Below are positions 35,430-45,578 of a DNA stretch of 64,000 bases, one piece after another (within the stretch, counting starts at the first letter, position 1; each line of letters begins with the position of its first letter). This stretch comes from Sabulicella glaciei. Its GTDB lineage: Bacteria; Pseudomonadota; Alphaproteobacteria; Acetobacterales; Acetobacteraceae. The notes below the pieces were generated by a model. That model searched no databases. It was given only the letters and a program-made list of their open reading frames with translations, and was not told the origin of the DNA. Position numbers and translations under genes: made by a program. The DNA is taken from NCBI RefSeq assembly GCF_026183895.1, contig NZ_JAPFQI010000001.1, positions 897,510-961,509 of the forward strand, given 5' to 3'.

Positions 35430-35824
35430 GGGAACGGAATCCTCGAAGGCAACGGCACGCGCACCCTACAGCGGAATCGGCTGGGCCTGAACCCGGCCCT
35501 TTCAACAGCGGGAATGAAATTTTGCTGCGCCGCACAACGCTTTTGGTGAAGAAAGTGACTTGAATGGCTCACTTGCAACAGGTAAAGAAAAAGAAGGGCC
35601 GCCTCCTTGCGGAGACAGCCCAAGTTTAGGGAGGAAACGCCAGTCACACGGCAGAAAGAGGAACACCCTCTCTCTTCCGAGATAATGGCGGAATGGCCCG
35701 TCGGGTCCAATGCGAAAGCCGGAAGAAATCGGCTGGAAATCAGGCATCCATCAAGGATATGCCTATTCAAAGGGCGACCGCCGGGTGAAATCCAGGCAGT
35801 CGCCTTTTCCTTATGCAGAACCTC
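35430..35824. other. 395-base noncoding gap, AT-richer and rich in inverted repeats
   Basis: The only gap over 300 bases. It has visibly lower GC than its surroundings, and none of its short open frames looks like protein. From about 35553 it holds a chain of inverted repeats: AAGTGA/TCACTT (35553-35574), GGGC-CTCC/GGAG-GCCC (35596-35621), AGAGG/CCTCT (35657-35671), TGGCCC/GGGTCCA (35694-35709), AGCCG/CGGCT (35717-35734), GGCATCC/GGATATGCC (35743-35763), then a strong hairpin at 35773-35804. It must contain the promoter and leader of proS (minus strand) and the end of the nuo-rnj-DUF1467 operon. A structured RNA on either strand is possible. I see no RNase P, tmRNA, SRP or riboswitch signature. 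Confidence 0.5.
35769..35808 (-). terminator. Probable terminator of the nuo-birA-coaX-rnj-DUF1467 operon (possibly bidirectional)
   Basis: A ten-base stem (35773-35782 with 35795-35804) and a 12-base loop lie 17-20 bases after the DUF1467 stop. On the minus strand all ten pairs form, with one U-G; on the plus strand one pair is a mismatch. The tract beyond the stem is CTTTG on the minus strand and TTTTCC on the plus strand, so it may stop transcription in both directions. Confidence 0.6.
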
Positions 35825-36082
35825 TCAATCGGGAATGGCCAGCCAGCCACGCCGGAACGAGATCAGATCGCTTTCGATCAGGGCGTAGATCGCAAGCCAG
35901 ATCACCGTCGAGAGGATCGTGGTCCAGATGATCTTGCGGCCAAGCTGAGGGGTGGCGGGGGCTCCGCGCCACCCTCCCTCCTCCAGGCGGCCTTCCTCTG
36001 GCTTCACGCCGATGGGCAGGACGCAGAACAGCAGCGTCCACCAAACCAGCGAATAGACGACGAAACCGATGAACCAGCCCAT
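35825..36082 (-). CDS. DUF1467 family small membrane protein
   Basis: An 85-residue inner-membrane protein with two hydrophobic helices: IGFVVYSLVWWTLLFCVLPIG near the N-terminus and IIWTTILSTVIWLAIYALI near the C-terminus, joined by a Pro/Gly-rich loop with KPEEGRLEEGG. This is the pattern of DUF1467, found in alphaproteobacteria almost always next to RNase J and proS; its function is unknown. ATG 36082 overlaps the rnj stop by one base (TGATG), so it is translated with RNase J. Confidence 0.87.
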   Translation of the reverse strand: MGWFIGFVVYSLVWWTLLFCVLPIGVKPEEGRLEEGGWRGAPATPQLGRKIIWTTILSTVIWLAIYALIESDLISFRRGWLAIPD

Positions 36083-37725
36083 CAGACCCTCAGAAGGTGA
36101 ACCTCGACATTGGGACGCTTGCGGAGCTGCTTCCCCACCGCCTTGCGAAGCATGGCGCGCGCCGCCTCGGTAACCGCATCGTCCTCGCGCCGCAGTCCCT
36201 TCGGCAACTCGCCAAGGCCGCGCGCCAGTGCCTCCGCCAGATCCTCGGACTCGGGGCCATCCGGATCGAACAGGCCGGGCGCCGAGATGCGCGGCTTGCC
36301 CACGACCCGCCCCTGCCCGTCCACGGCGAGGCTCGCAACCACCACCCCATTCATGAGCATGCGCTTGCGCGCGCCCAGCACCCCACCGGACACCGGAAGG
36401 AGGCGGCTGCCATCCACTGCCAGCCGCCCGACCGGCACGCTTTCCGCAATCTCGGCCCGGCCGGGGACGAGGCGGACCACGTCGCCATCCTCGATCACCA
36501 GTGCCTCGGCCCCGAGGCCGCGCGCCAGCGAGGCGTGCTCGGACAGGTGGCGCCACTCGCCATGCACCGGGATCGCATAGCGCGGGCGCACCAACTCATA
36601 GAGACGCTTCAGCTCGTCGCGGGCCGGGTGGCCGCTGACATGGACGAAATGGTCATCCGCGGTGATGACCTTGCAGCCGCGCCGGGCCAAGTCGTCCTGC
36701 ACGCGAAGGATCGCGCGCTCGTTCCCCGGGATCTGCCGCGAGGAGAAGATGACCGTATCCCCCTCGCCTAGCGCGATGTTCGGGTGGGTGTCGGAGGCGA
36801 TCTTCGCAAGCGCCGAGCGCTCCTCGCCCTGCGACCCCGTGCAGATGATCAGCAGGTTGTCGTCGGGGATGTAGCCGGCCTCGTCCTCGGCAACGAAGTC
36901 GGGCACGCGGGACAGGTAGCCGCATTCCCGCGCCGCAGCGACGGAGTTGCGGAGCGATCGGCCGAACAGCGCCACGTCGCGCCCCGCTTCCTTCGCGGCG
37001 AGCGCGACCGTCTCGACGCGGGCCAGGTTGGTGGCGAAGCACGTCACCGCAATGCGGCCCCGCGTGGAACGGATCAGCTCCTGCAGGCTGTGCCGCACCT
37101 CGGCCTCGCTGCCGGAGTGCCCCTCGACCAGCGCGTTGGTGCTGTCGCACACCATGGCGAGCACGCCCTCCTCGCCCAGCCGGGCGAAGCCGGCCTCGTC
37201 CGTGGGCGGGCCGATCAGTGGCTCCGGGTCCAGCTTCCAGTCGCCGGTGTGGACGACAAGGCCGTGGCGCGTCCGGATCGCCATGGCCAGGGCCTCGGGG
37301 ATGGAGTGGGCGACGCGCAGGAACTCGATGTCGAAGGGGCCGAGCTTCAGCCGGCCCGGCAGGTCGAAGGGGCGAAGCTCCGCCTCCTGCGAGAGCCCGG
37401 CCTCGGCCAGCTTGCGCCGCAGCACGGCCGAGACGAAGGGGCCGGCGTGAATCGGACATTGCAGCGAGCGCCAGAGATGCGCCACGCCCCCCACATGATC
37501 CTCGTGCGCATGGGTGATGACGAGGCCCAGCAGGTCCTCGCGCCGCTCCGCCAGCCATCCGGGGTCGGGAACCATGATCTCGACGGAGGGGTTGTCCGGC
37601 CCGCCGAACCCGATGCCGCAATCCACGGCGAGAAGCTTTCCGTCGCAGCGATACACGTTGAGGTTCATGCCGATCTCCCCCGTGCCGCCGAGAGGGATGA
37701 AGGCGAGGTCGTCCTTGGGTGTCAT
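36082..37725 (-). CDS. rnj: Ribonuclease J
   Basis: A beta-CASP metallo-beta-lactamase nuclease of 547 residues with 5'-to-3' exo- and endonuclease activity on RNA, important for rRNA maturation and mRNA decay. The zinc ligands are in [10 protein letters not shown] (His72, His74, Asp76, His77), followed by [11 protein letters not shown] and the C-terminal [22 protein letters not shown] starts the fold. ATG 37725 overlaps the coaX stop (ATGA). Alphaproteobacteria carry a single RNase J, consistent with this copy. Confidence 0.95.
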   Translation of the reverse strand: MTPKDDLAFIPLGGTGEIGMNLNVYRCDGKLLAVDCGIGFGGPDNPSVEIMVPDPGWLAERREDLLGLVITHAHEDHVGGVAHLWRSLQCPIHAGPFVSAVLRRKLAEAGLSQEAELRPFDLPGRLKLGPFDIEFLRVAHSIPEALAMAIRTRHGLVVHTGDWKLDPEPLIGPPTDEAGFARLGEEGVLAMVCDSTNALVEGHSGSEAEVRHSLQELIRSTRGRIAVTCFATNLARVETVALAAKEAGRDVALFGRSLRNSVAAARECGYLSRVPDFVAEDEAGYIPDDNLLIICTGSQGEERSALAKIASDTHPNIALGEGDTVIFSSRQIPGNERAILRVQDDLARRGCKVITADDHFVHVSGHPARDELKRLYELVRPRYAIPVHGEWRHLSEHASLARGLGAEALVIEDGDVVRLVPGRAEIAESVPVGRLAVDGSRLLPVSGGVLGARKRMLMNGVVVASLAVDGQGRVVGKPRISAPGLFDPDGPESEDLAEALARGLGELPKGLRREDDAVTEAARAMLRKAVGKQLRKRPNVEVHLLRV

Positions 37726-38516
37726 GCGTGTCCAGCGGGGGATGGGGGGGGCGGGTTGCGGCCAGCCAGGAGGCGCAGCCCCTCCAGCGTGATGTCGGGG
37801 TCCACCTTCTCGATCAAGGTGGTTCCCTCGGCGAAAAGCGGGGCAAGCCCACCGGTGGCGACCACCTTCAGGCGCGGCTGCTCCGCCTCGGCCCGGATGC
37901 GGGAGATGATGCCCTCGATCAGCCCGACATAGCCCCAGAAGATTCCGGACTGCATGGCGCTGATCGTGTCGCGGCCGATGGCAGCCTGGGGGCGGCCGAT
38001 GCCGATGCGCGGAAGCCGGGCCGCGGCGCGGTGCAGCGCCTCGATGGAAAGGTTGATGCCAGGGGCGATGGCGCCCCCGAGGTAGTTCCCGGACTGATCC
38101 ACGACGTCAAAGGTGGTGGCGGTGCCGAAATCCACCACGATCAGCGGCCCTTTGTAATGATGATGCGCGGCAAGGGCATTCAGCAGGCGGTCGGCGCCCA
38201 CTTCCTGCGGCCGGTCCACCATGATGCGGAACCCCCAGTCGAGGATCGATCGCGCCACCAGCGGCTCGCAGTCGAACCAGTCGCGGGAAAGGCGGCGGAG
38301 GTTGTAGAGGGCGGCGGGAACCACGGTACCGATGACGCAGCGGTCGACCTCCGCGGGGCGCAGCCCGGCGTGGGTCATCAGCGTCAGCAGCCACACGGCG
38401 TATTCGTCGCTGGTGCGGTCCGCGCGGGTGGCGATGCGCCAGCGCCCGCGCCACTCGTTCCCGTCATGCACCGCGAAGACCACGTTGGTGTTGCCCGCGT
38501 CCACGGCCAGCAGCAT
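37722..38516 (-). CDS. coaX: Type III pantothenate kinase
   Basis: Catalyses ATP-dependent phosphorylation of pantothenate, the first step of coenzyme A synthesis, by an ASKHA-fold enzyme not inhibited by CoA. 264 residues, beginning [16 protein letters not shown] with the phosphate-binding Asp6, Asn9, Thr10. The pantothenate-site [17 protein letters not shown] and the [13 protein letters not shown] second phosphate loop are present. It is followed by rnj with an ATGA overlap and preceded by birA with a three-base gap, so birA-coaX-rnj are one unit downstream of nuoN. Confidence 0.96.
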   Translation of the reverse strand: MLLAVDAGNTNVVFAVHDGNEWRGRWRIATRADRTSDEYAVWLLTLMTHAGLRPAEVDRCVIGTVVPAALYNLRRLSRDWFDCEPLVARSILDWGFRIMVDRPQEVGADRLLNALAAHHHYKGPLIVVDFGTATTFDVVDQSGNYLGGAIAPGINLSIEALHRAAARLPRIGIGRPQAAIGRDTISAMQSGIFWGYVGLIEGIISRIRAEAEQPRLKVVATGGLAPLFAEGTTLIEKVDPDITLEGLRLLAGRNPPPPSPAGHA

Positions 38517-38519
38517 CGC

Positions 38520-39236
38520 CTAATCCCCTACCTCGCCGGCGAGGAAACGGTGCACCCGCCCCCCGGTCGCGAGCATCAGCCCGCCATCCTCGGCCAGCCC
38601 TTCATAGCGCCCCGAGACGGTGCCGGAACCCTGGCGCAGCGTCAGCATCTCCCCGCGCACTGGGCCGGCTGCTTCCCATGCCGCCCGGACCGGCGCGAAC
38701 CCTTCGAGGCGGCGGCGAAACATCCAGGCTTCGAGCGCAGCGAGGAGCGTTCGCGCAAACTCCTCCGGCGGTGTCGGGCCGAGTGCTGCCGTGGAGCGCC
38801 CGGGCACCTCCGGCGCATGGGCCAAATTCACCCCCAGGCCCAGCACCAGATGCGCGATGCCCCCCTGCCCGTCCACCGCGCCCTCCGCCAGGATGCCGGC
38901 GCATTTCGCGCCGTCCCTCAGCAGGTCGTTGGGCCATTTAAGCGAAAGCCCCGGAGCATGATGCGACGCCGCCTCGTGCAGCGCGACCGCGGCGAGCAGC
39001 CCGTATTGCGGCAGGTCCCGCGCCGGACCACCGGGCCGGAGCAGCACCGACAGGGCAAGGTTGCCCGACGGCCCTTCCCAGCTTCGTCCCTCGCGGCCGC
39101 GCCCAGCCGTCTGGCGGCGGGCCATCACCGCGAGCCCTTCCGGTTCGCCCGCCTCCGCCAATCCGGAGACGAGGCTCTGGGTGCTGTCCAGAGCCTCGAA
39201 GATGCGCAACCGCCAACGGGAGGTCGCGCCGCTCAC
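38520..39236 (-). CDS. birA: Biotin-[acetyl-CoA-carboxylase] ligase
   Basis: Attaches biotin to the carboxyl-carrier protein of acetyl-CoA carboxylase. 238 residues, the catalytic domain plus the short C-terminal SH3-like domain, without the DNA-binding repressor domain of E. coli BirA. The biotinyl-AMP loop is GRGREGRSW, and the KWPNDLLRDGAKCAGIL segment holds the catalytic Lys region. The start is a GTG at 39236 overlapping the nuoN stop (GTGA); the upstream frame is antisense-like sequence from nuoN. Its place between nuoN and coaX is conserved in alphaproteobacteria. Confidence 0.92.
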   Translation of the reverse strand: MSGATSRWRLRIFEALDSTQSLVSGLAEAGEPEGLAVMARRQTAGRGREGRSWEGPSGNLALSVLLRPGGPARDLPQYGLLAAVALHEAASHHAPGLSLKWPNDLLRDGAKCAGILAEGAVDGQGGIAHLVLGLGVNLAHAPEVPGRSTAALGPTPPEEFARTLLAALEAWMFRRRLEGFAPVRAAWEAAGPVRGEMLTLRQGSGTVSGRYEGLAEDGGLMLATGGRVHRFLAGEVGD

Positions 39237-40654
39237 CCCATCAGCGCCAGCGCGGCCTGCCGTGCCGCCGCGAGGAGCGGCGCGGGGAAGAGGAAGAACA
39301 GCGTCGTGAACAGCGCCGTCGCGCCCAGCACCACGGTCACGCCCCCAGCGCGCGGCTCGAAGCCGTTCAGCGGCGCGTCGAAATACATCACCTTGACGAT
39401 GCGCAGGTAGTAGTAGGCCGAAACGACGGAGGAGATGACGCCCACCGTCGCCAGCACCCAGAACCCCTGCTCCACCGCGGGCAGCAGCACGTAGAGCTTG
39501 GCGAAGAACCCGGCCAGGGGCGGGATGCCAGCCATTGAGAACATGAAGATGGCCATGCACAGCGCCATCATAGGGTCGTTGCGGCCAAGCCCGCCGAGGT
39601 CCTCGACGCCTTCTACGGCGCGGCCGTTCCGGCGCATGGCGATCAGCACGGCAAAGGCGCCGAGATTCATGGCGATGTAGATGCTGATATAGACCAGCAC
39701 GCCGCGAAGCCCGCTTTCCCCGCCCACCGCGAGGCCCATCAGTACGAAGCCGACATGGCCGATGGAGGAATAGGCCATCAGGCGCTTGATGTTGCTCTGG
39801 CCGATCGCTGCGAAGGCGCCGAGCACCATCGAGCCCAGCGAGGCCAGCACGATGATCTGCTGCCACTGGTCCGACAGTTCGGAAAACGGCCCTGCCAGCA
39901 CCCGCACCAGCAGCGCCACGCCCGCGACCTTCGGCGCGGCGGAGAAGAAGGCGGTGACCGGCGTCGGCGCGCCCTCGTACACGTCGGGCGTCCACATGTG
40001 GAACGGCACCGCCGCGATCTTGAAGGCCAGGGCGGCGATGATGAAGACGATGCCCACCACCACGCCGGCACTCACCCCCGCCTCGGCTGAAAGCGCGTCG
40101 GCCAAGCGGTCGAAGCTCGTCGTGCCAGCGAAGCCATAGACCAGCGACGCGCCATAGAGCAGCAGGCCCGAGGACAGCGCGCCCAGCACGAAATACTTCA
40201 GGCCTGCCTCGGCCGAGCGCGGATTGTCGCGATCGAAGCCGGCGAGGACGTAGAGCGGCAGCGACAGCAGCTCGAGCCCGAGGTACAGGCTCATCAGGTC
40301 ATTGGCCGAGATCATCACCATCATCCCGAGCGTGGCGAAGAGCGCCAACACCGGGAACTCGAAGCGCGACAGCCCCTCCTTCTCGTTCCAGTCGAGGGCG
40401 ACCAGGAGCGAAAGCGCCCCCGCGGCCAGCGCCAGGATCTTCATGAAGGCGGAGAAGCTGTCGGACACGTATTGCCCGCCGAAGCCCGTCCCCTCGGGCT
40501 GCATCAGCACGAGGACGCCGGTGACGAGGAACGCGCCGATCGTCGCCATGGCGACTGGAAAGGTCATGTCCCGCCGGGGGATGACCCCGACGAGCAGGAT
40601 GACGCAGCCCGCGATGGCGAGGACGATTTCAGGAAGGGCGATCTGCCAGTTCAT
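39233..40654 (-). CDS. nuoN: NADH-quinone oxidoreductase subunit N
   Basis: A proton-pumping antiporter-like subunit of complex I, 473 residues, about 14 helices. The conserved helix-7 lysine lies near [28 protein letters not shown], and the helix-8 lysine in [21 protein letters not shown]. The start ATG 40654 ([12 protein letters not shown]) overlaps the nuoM stop by ATGA; the longer frame to 40768 is noncoding. It is the last complex I gene and is coupled to birA. Confidence 0.97.
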   Translation of the reverse strand: MNWQIALPEIVLAIAGCVILLVGVIPRRDMTFPVAMATIGAFLVTGVLVLMQPEGTGFGGQYVSDSFSAFMKILALAAGALSLLVALDWNEKEGLSRFEFPVLALFATLGMMVMISANDLMSLYLGLELLSLPLYVLAGFDRDNPRSAEAGLKYFVLGALSSGLLLYGASLVYGFAGTTSFDRLADALSAEAGVSAGVVVGIVFIIAALAFKIAAVPFHMWTPDVYEGAPTPVTAFFSAAPKVAGVALLVRVLAGPFSELSDQWQQIIVLASLGSMVLGAFAAIGQSNIKRLMAYSSIGHVGFVLMGLAVGGESGLRGVLVYISIYIAMNLGAFAVLIAMRRNGRAVEGVEDLGGLGRNDPMMALCMAIFMFSMAGIPPLAGFFAKLYVLLPAVEQGFWVLATVGVISSVVSAYYYLRIVKVMYFDAPLNGFEPRAGGVTVVLGATALFTTLFFLFPAPLLAAARQAALALMG

Positions 40655-42168
40655 GGAAGCCCCGCGAGACGGGAGGCGGCCTGCACCGCAGCTTGGTGCT
40701 GTTCCACCAGCTGCGAGACGGTCACCGAGAAGAAGGAAAGGAAGGATTGCGGATAGATGCCCATCCACAGCGTCAGTGCGATCAGCGGCGCAAAGGTCGC
40801 ATACTCGCGCGGGCTGAGATCAAGCAGCGAGCGCAAATCGTCCCGGATGATGCGGCCGAAGGACACGCGCCGGTACAGGTAGAGCATGTAGGCCGCGCCC
40901 AGGATCATGCCGAGCGCCGCGCCCAGCGCCACCCAGGGGCTGACCGCCCAGGCACCGACGATCACCAGGAACTCACCGGGGAAGCCCGCCGTGCCCGGCA
41001 GCGCCACGCTGCCCATGGTGAAGAGCATGAAGACCAGCGCATAGGCCGGCATGATCTTCGCCAACCCGCCATAGCGCGCGATCTCGCGTGAATGGACGCG
41101 GTCATACAGCACGCCGACGCAGAGGAAGAGCGCGCCCGAAACGACGCCGTGCGCCAGCATGGTGAAGAGCGCGCCCTCGATCCCCTGCTGGTTGAAGGTG
41201 AAGATGCCCAGCGTGACGATGCCCATATGCGCCACCGAGGAATAGGCGATGAGCTTCTTCATGTCCTGCTGCGCGAGCGCGACCAGCGAGGTGTACACCA
41301 CCGCCACCACCGACAGCACGTAGATGAAGGGCGCGAAAAAAGCCGAGGCTTCGGGCAGGAGCGGCAGCGAGAAGCGAAGGAAGCCATAGGCCCCCATCTT
41401 CAGCAGCACGCCCGCCAGGATGACGGAGCCGGCCGTCGGCGCCTCCACATGCGCGTCGGGCAGCCAGGTATGGACCGGCCACATCGGCACCTTCACGGCG
41501 AAGGAAGCGAAGAAGGCCAGGAACAGCCAAACCTGGATCGAGAAGGGGATCTCGAACTCCGCAAGCTCGGGGATCGCGGTGGTCCCTGCGCTGAACCACA
41601 GCACGATGATCGCCAGCAGCATCAGCACCGAGCCGAGCAGCGTGTAGAGGAAGAACTTGTACGCGGCATAGACGCGCCGCGCCCCGCCCCAGATCCCGAT
41701 GATGAGAAACATCGGGATCAGCACGCCCTCGAAGAAGACGTAGAACAGAATGAAGTCCATCGCGCAGAACATGCCGACCATCATTGTCTCGAGGACAAGG
41801 AAGGCGACCATGTACTCGCGCACCCTGTTCTCCACGCTCTCCCAGGAGGCGAGGATGCAGAGCGGGGTCAGCCCGGTGGACAACAGGACGAACAGCACCG
41901 AGATGCCGTCGACGCCCATCATGTAGTTGACGCCGAACTCCGGCAGCCAGGACAGCTGCTCGACGAACTGGAAGTCCGGGCTGGACTTGTCGAAGCGGAA
42001 CCAGAGGATGAGCGACAGGGCGAAGGTGATGAGGCTGGTCCAGAGCGCCGTCCAGCGCGCGTTGGAGGCGACGACGGCCTCCTCGCCACGCACGCTCATG
42101 ATGATCAGCGCACCCGCCAGCGGCAGGAAGGTCAGGAGCGAAAGGAGGGGAAAGCCCGCGGCATTCAT
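40651..42168 (-). CDS. nuoM: NADH-quinone oxidoreductase subunit M
   Basis: An antiporter-like membrane subunit of complex I, 505 residues with about 14 helices. The essential residues are visible in [23 protein letters not shown] (helix-7 Lys and the TWLPDAH loop) and [17 protein letters not shown] (helix 8). The start ATG 42168 is four bases after the nuoL stop and the stop overlaps nuoN (ATGA). Standard length and order for the class. Confidence 0.98.
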   Translation of the reverse strand: MNAAGFPLLSLLTFLPLAGALIIMSVRGEEAVVASNARWTALWTSLITFALSLILWFRFDKSSPDFQFVEQLSWLPEFGVNYMMGVDGISVLFVLLSTGLTPLCILASWESVENRVREYMVAFLVLETMMVGMFCAMDFILFYVFFEGVLIPMFLIIGIWGGARRVYAAYKFFLYTLLGSVLMLLAIIVLWFSAGTTAIPELAEFEIPFSIQVWLFLAFFASFAVKVPMWPVHTWLPDAHVEAPTAGSVILAGVLLKMGAYGFLRFSLPLLPEASAFFAPFIYVLSVVAVVYTSLVALAQQDMKKLIAYSSVAHMGIVTLGIFTFNQQGIEGALFTMLAHGVVSGALFLCVGVLYDRVHSREIARYGGLAKIMPAYALVFMLFTMGSVALPGTAGFPGEFLVIVGAWAVSPWVALGAALGMILGAAYMLYLYRRVSFGRIIRDDLRSLLDLSPREYATFAPLIALTLWMGIYPQSFLSFFSVTVSQLVEQHQAAVQAASRLAGLP

Positions 42169-42171
42169 CGG

Positions 42172-44082
42172 TCAGGCGCCCAGCAGGAAGATGGTGATGA
42201 AGAGGACGAGGCCGATGATCATGGCGAAGGCGTAGTTCGCCACTCGCCCGGTCTGCAGCCGCACTGCGCCGCGCGCCGCACCGGCCGCGACTGCGGCCGC
42301 GCCGTTCGGCATCCCGTCGATGATCCGGACGTCGCCGACCTGCCAGAACCGCACCGCAAGGTGGCGGGCCGGCTGGACGAAGACGCGGTCGTACAGTTCA
42401 TCGAAATACCACTTGTTCAGGAGGAAGCGGTAAAGCCCCGGCACCGCGGCTGCGATGCGCGCCGGCACCCACGGCAGGAAGCCATAGAGCAGCACGGCAA
42501 GCGCGATGCCCGACACGGCGGTGATCTTCGCGACCGTCGGTACCCAATGCGGGGCGTGGTGCAGGGCCTCCATCATGTGCTTCGCCGGAAGGTTGAAGAT
42601 CGCGCCGTTCCAGAACTGCTCCTGAAGGTCGCCGATGAAATAGGGCGCGAAGGTGAATCCCGTCGCCACTGCGCCGACCGAAAGGAGGAGGAGCGGGATC
42701 AGCATCACCGCCGGGCTCTCGTGCACATGCGCCATCGTTCCCGCGTCCGCCCGCGGCTTGCCGTGGAAGGTGAGGATGATGAGGCGCCAGGAATAGAAGG
42801 CTGTCAGGAAGGCGGCCAGGATCCCGCAGGCGAAGGCGTAGGCGCCAACCCCCGACTGGGCGGCGATCGCACCCTCCAGGATCGCGTCCTTTGAATAATA
42901 ACCGGCGAAAATCGGGATGCCCGCCAGTGCGAGCGAGCCGATCCACATCACCACGTAGGTGACCGGAATCTTGCGCCAGATGCCGCCCATGCGCCGGATG
43001 TCCTGCTCATCGCTCATCGCATGGATGACTGAGCCAGCGCCCAGGAACAGCAGAGCCTTGAAGAAGGCGTGGGTGAAGAGATGGAACATTGCCGCCTGGT
43101 AGAGACCCACTCCCGCGGCGAAGAACATGTAGCCGAGCTGGGAGCAGGTCGAATAGGCGATGATGCGCTTGATGTCGTTCTGCACGCAGCCGATCGTCGC
43201 CGCGAAAATCGCCGTCGTCGCCCCCACGACCGTGACCACGGACAGGGCGAAGGGCGCGTACTCCATGACCGGCGACATGCGGCACATCAGGAACACGCCC
43301 GCCGTCACCATCGTCGCCGCGTGGATCAGCGCAGAGACGGGCGTCGGGCCTTCCATCGCGTCCGGGAGCCAGGTGTGCAGGCCGATCTGCGCCGACTTGC
43401 CGCAGGCGCCCAGGAACATAAGCATCCCGATCAGTTCCAGCGACGGCAGGCCCAGGAAGGTGTCCCCGGCCCGATCCGCGGCAGCCGCGAAGATGGCGTC
43501 GAATTCCAGCGAGCCGAAAGTCCAGAAGGTCAGCGCCATGCCGAGCATGAAGAACAGGTCGCCGACGCGGTTCACGATGAAGGCCTTCATCGCCGCCGCG
43601 TTCGCGCTTTCCTTCTCGTACCAGTAGCCGATGAGCAAGTAGCTCGCGAGGCCGACGCCCTCCCAGCCGAAGAAGAGCTGGACGAGGTTATCCGCCGTCA
43701 CCAGCATCAGCATCATGAAGGTGAAGAGCGACAGGTAGGCGAAGAAGCGCGACGGCGTCTCGTCATGCGACATGTAGCCGACGCTGTAGAGGTGGATCAG
43801 CGTGGAGATGAAAGTGACCATCCCCACCATCACCGCGCTCAACGTGTCGTAGCGAAGCGACCAAGCGAATTCGAGGTCGCCCACGTCCATCCAGGTGAAC
43901 AGCATTTCGGTCGTGGGCTGGCCGCCCATGGCGACCTGGAAGAAGGCCGAGACGCCACAGACGGCGGCGAGCACCATGCAGATCACGGTGGACCACATGG
44001 CCGCCCGGTCGCCGATCCAGCGGCCGAAGAAGCCGCTGATGGTGGCGCCCAAGAGCGGAAAGAAGACGGCTCCGACGAACAT
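42172..44082 (-). CDS. nuoL: NADH-quinone oxidoreductase subunit L
   Basis: The distal proton-pumping subunit, 636 residues with about 16 helices, the last forming the long lateral helix. Marks are FGWEGVGLASYLLIGYWYEK near residue 130, AQIGLHTWLPDAMEGPTPVSALIHAATMV and QNDIKRIIAYSTCSQLGYM (key Lys positions). Starts ATG 44082, four bases after the nuoK stop. C-terminal ~40 residues contain an Ala-rich lateral segment, normal for the family. Confidence 0.98.
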   Translation of the reverse strand: MFVGAVFFPLLGATISGFFGRWIGDRAAMWSTVICMVLAAVCGVSAFFQVAMGGQPTTEMLFTWMDVGDLEFAWSLRYDTLSAVMVGMVTFISTLIHLYSVGYMSHDETPSRFFAYLSLFTFMMLMLVTADNLVQLFFGWEGVGLASYLLIGYWYEKESANAAAMKAFIVNRVGDLFFMLGMALTFWTFGSLEFDAIFAAAADRAGDTFLGLPSLELIGMLMFLGACGKSAQIGLHTWLPDAMEGPTPVSALIHAATMVTAGVFLMCRMSPVMEYAPFALSVVTVVGATTAIFAATIGCVQNDIKRIIAYSTCSQLGYMFFAAGVGLYQAAMFHLFTHAFFKALLFLGAGSVIHAMSDEQDIRRMGGIWRKIPVTYVVMWIGSLALAGIPIFAGYYSKDAILEGAIAAQSGVGAYAFACGILAAFLTAFYSWRLIILTFHGKPRADAGTMAHVHESPAVMLIPLLLLSVGAVATGFTFAPYFIGDLQEQFWNGAIFNLPAKHMMEALHHAPHWVPTVAKITAVSGIALAVLLYGFLPWVPARIAAAVPGLYRFLLNKWYFDELYDRVFVQPARHLAVRFWQVGDVRIIDGMPNGAAAVAAGAARGAVRLQTGRVANYAFAMIIGLVLFITIFLLGA

Positions 44083-44086
44083 GCGC

Positions 44087-44398
44087 CTAACCCTTCAGCG
44101 TCGAGACGTCCTCGACCTCGATGGTCCCGCGGTTGCGGAAGTAGATGACGACGATGGCGAGGCCGATCGCGGCTTCGGCCGCGGCGACGGTCAGGATGAA
44201 CATCGCGAAGACCTGCCCGGCCAGATCACCCAGCTGGGCCGAGAAGGCGACCAGGTTCAGGTTCACCGAGAGCAGGATCAGCTCGACCGACATCAGGATG
44301 ACGATGACGTTCTTGCGGTTCATGAAGATGCCGAAGACGCCCAGCACGAAGAGGATGGCGCCCACCACGAGGTAGTGCGCGAGGCCGACGGCCAGCAT
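44087..44398 (-). CDS. nuoK: NADH-quinone oxidoreductase subunit K
   Basis: A 103-residue, three-helix membrane subunit in the quinone/proton E-channel. It carries the conserved glutamates in [11 protein letters not shown] (helix 2) and [13 protein letters not shown] (helix 3). ATG 44398 overlaps the nuoJ stop by one base (TGATG). Typical length. Confidence 0.98.
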   Translation of the reverse strand: MLAVGLAHYLVVGAILFVLGVFGIFMNRKNVIVILMSVELILLSVNLNLVAFSAQLGDLAGQVFAMFILTVAAAEAAIGLAIVVIYFRNRGTIEVEDVSTLKG

Positions 44399-45093
44399 CA
44401 GTGGTGTCCCCCATGGCCATGACCGTCATGCGTGACTGGCTTCGGCTTCTCCCGCGGCTCGGGGGGGAGAGGGCGCAGGATCGCGTCACGCGAGATGCCC
44501 TGACCCGGCGACGGGCGCTGCATGGAGAGGCTGGAAGAGCGCGCGATCTGCACGCCGATGTCCTGGCGCCGGGAATGCGCCGGCTTGTCGCGCAGCGTCA
44601 GCACGATTGCGCCGATCATGGCGACCAGCAGGATCAGCCCCGCCGCCTGGAACAGGAAGATGTAATCCGTGTAGATCAGCCGCCCCAGCGCCTCGGTGTT
44701 GGAGACACCTTCGGGCGCGGGAGCCAAGCGCAGGTCGCCGGCCTCGGGCGCAAAGTTCCAGGCGCCCAGCACCAGCAGGAGTTCCAGGAACAGGATCCCG
44801 CCCACGACGGCGCCAAAGGGCGCGTAGCGTTGGAACCCTTCGCGAAGCTGGCTGAAGTCGACGTCCAGCATCATCACGACGAAGAGGAACAGCACCGCGA
44901 CGGCGCCGACATAGACGATGACCAGAATCATCGCCAGGAACTCGGCCCCCGCCAACAGGAACAGCGCTGCCGCGTTGAAGAAGGCGAGGATCAGGTACAG
45001 CACCGAGTGCACGGGATTGCGCGAGGTGACGACCATGACCGCCGAGGCGACGAGGATCGCCGCGAAGACGTAGAAGGCAAGGGCGGCGATCAT
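44398..45093 (-). CDS. nuoJ: NADH-quinone oxidoreductase subunit J, with His-rich C-terminal tail
   Basis: A membrane subunit of complex I with five helices (residues 1-165), including the flexible pi-bulge helix region [23 protein letters not shown]. The chain is 231 residues, and the last ~60 form a polar tail that ends [11 protein letters not shown], a histidine-rich stretch not required by the fold. The start ATG 45093 overlaps the nuoI stop (ATGA). Confidence 0.96.
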   Translation of the reverse strand: MIAALAFYVFAAILVASAVMVVTSRNPVHSVLYLILAFFNAAALFLLAGAEFLAMILVIVYVGAVAVLFLFVVMMLDVDFSQLREGFQRYAPFGAVVGGILFLELLLVLGAWNFAPEAGDLRLAPAPEGVSNTEALGRLIYTDYIFLFQAAGLILLVAMIGAIVLTLRDKPAHSRRQDIGVQIARSSSLSMQRPSPGQGISRDAILRPLPPEPREKPKPVTHDGHGHGGHH

Positions 45094-45578
45094 CGGTAGG
45101 GCGCGTCCAGTTCCAGGCGCTTGGCCAGCACCGGCTCCCACCGGTCGCCATTCGCCAGCAGCTTCTCCTTGTCGTAAAGCAGCTCCTCGCGGCTCTCGAC
45201 GGCGAATTCGAGGTTCGGCCCCTCGACGATGGCATCCACCGGGCAGGCCTCCTCGCAGAGACCGCAGTAGATGCACTTGGTCATGTCGATGTCATAGCGG
45301 GTGGTGCGCCGACTGCCATCGTCGCGTGGCTCGGACTCGATGGTGATGGCCAGCGCGGGACACACCGCCTCGCACAGCTTGCAGGCGATGCAGCGTTCCT
45401 CGCCGTTCGGATAGCGGCGCAGACCGTGCTCACCCTTGAAGCGGGGCGAGAGAGGCGACTTTTCATGCGGGTAGTTGATCGTCGCCTTGCGGCTGAAGAA
45501 CTGCTTCAGCGTCAGTGCCATGCCGCCGACCAGCTCGGTCAGCAGAAAGGATCGGGCGAAGCGGTCGAGGGTCGTCAT
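45090..45578 (-). CDS. nuoI: NADH-quinone oxidoreductase subunit I
   Basis: The 162-residue peripheral subunit carrying two [4Fe-4S] clusters (N6a, N6b) that pass electrons towards NuoB. The cluster motifs [12 protein letters not shown] and [15 protein letters not shown] are intact. The N-terminal amphipathic region lies on the membrane surface. ATG 45578 overlaps the nuoH stop (ATGA). Confidence 0.98.
   Translation of the reverse strand: MTTLDRFARSFLLTELVGGMALTLKQFFSRKATINYPHEKSPLSPRFKGEHGLRRYPNGEERCIACKLCEAVCPALAITIESEPRDDGSRRTTRYDIDMTKCIYCGLCEEACPVDAIVEGPNLEFAVESREELLYDKEKLLANGDRWEPVLAKRLELDAPYR

Noticed and set aside
35502-35770. Open frames in the 35.4-35.8 kb gap as small proteins
   Set aside because: Sequences such as those starting MPDFQPISSG look like noncoding translation: no family resemblance, no ribosome site, and composition unlike neighbouring genes.
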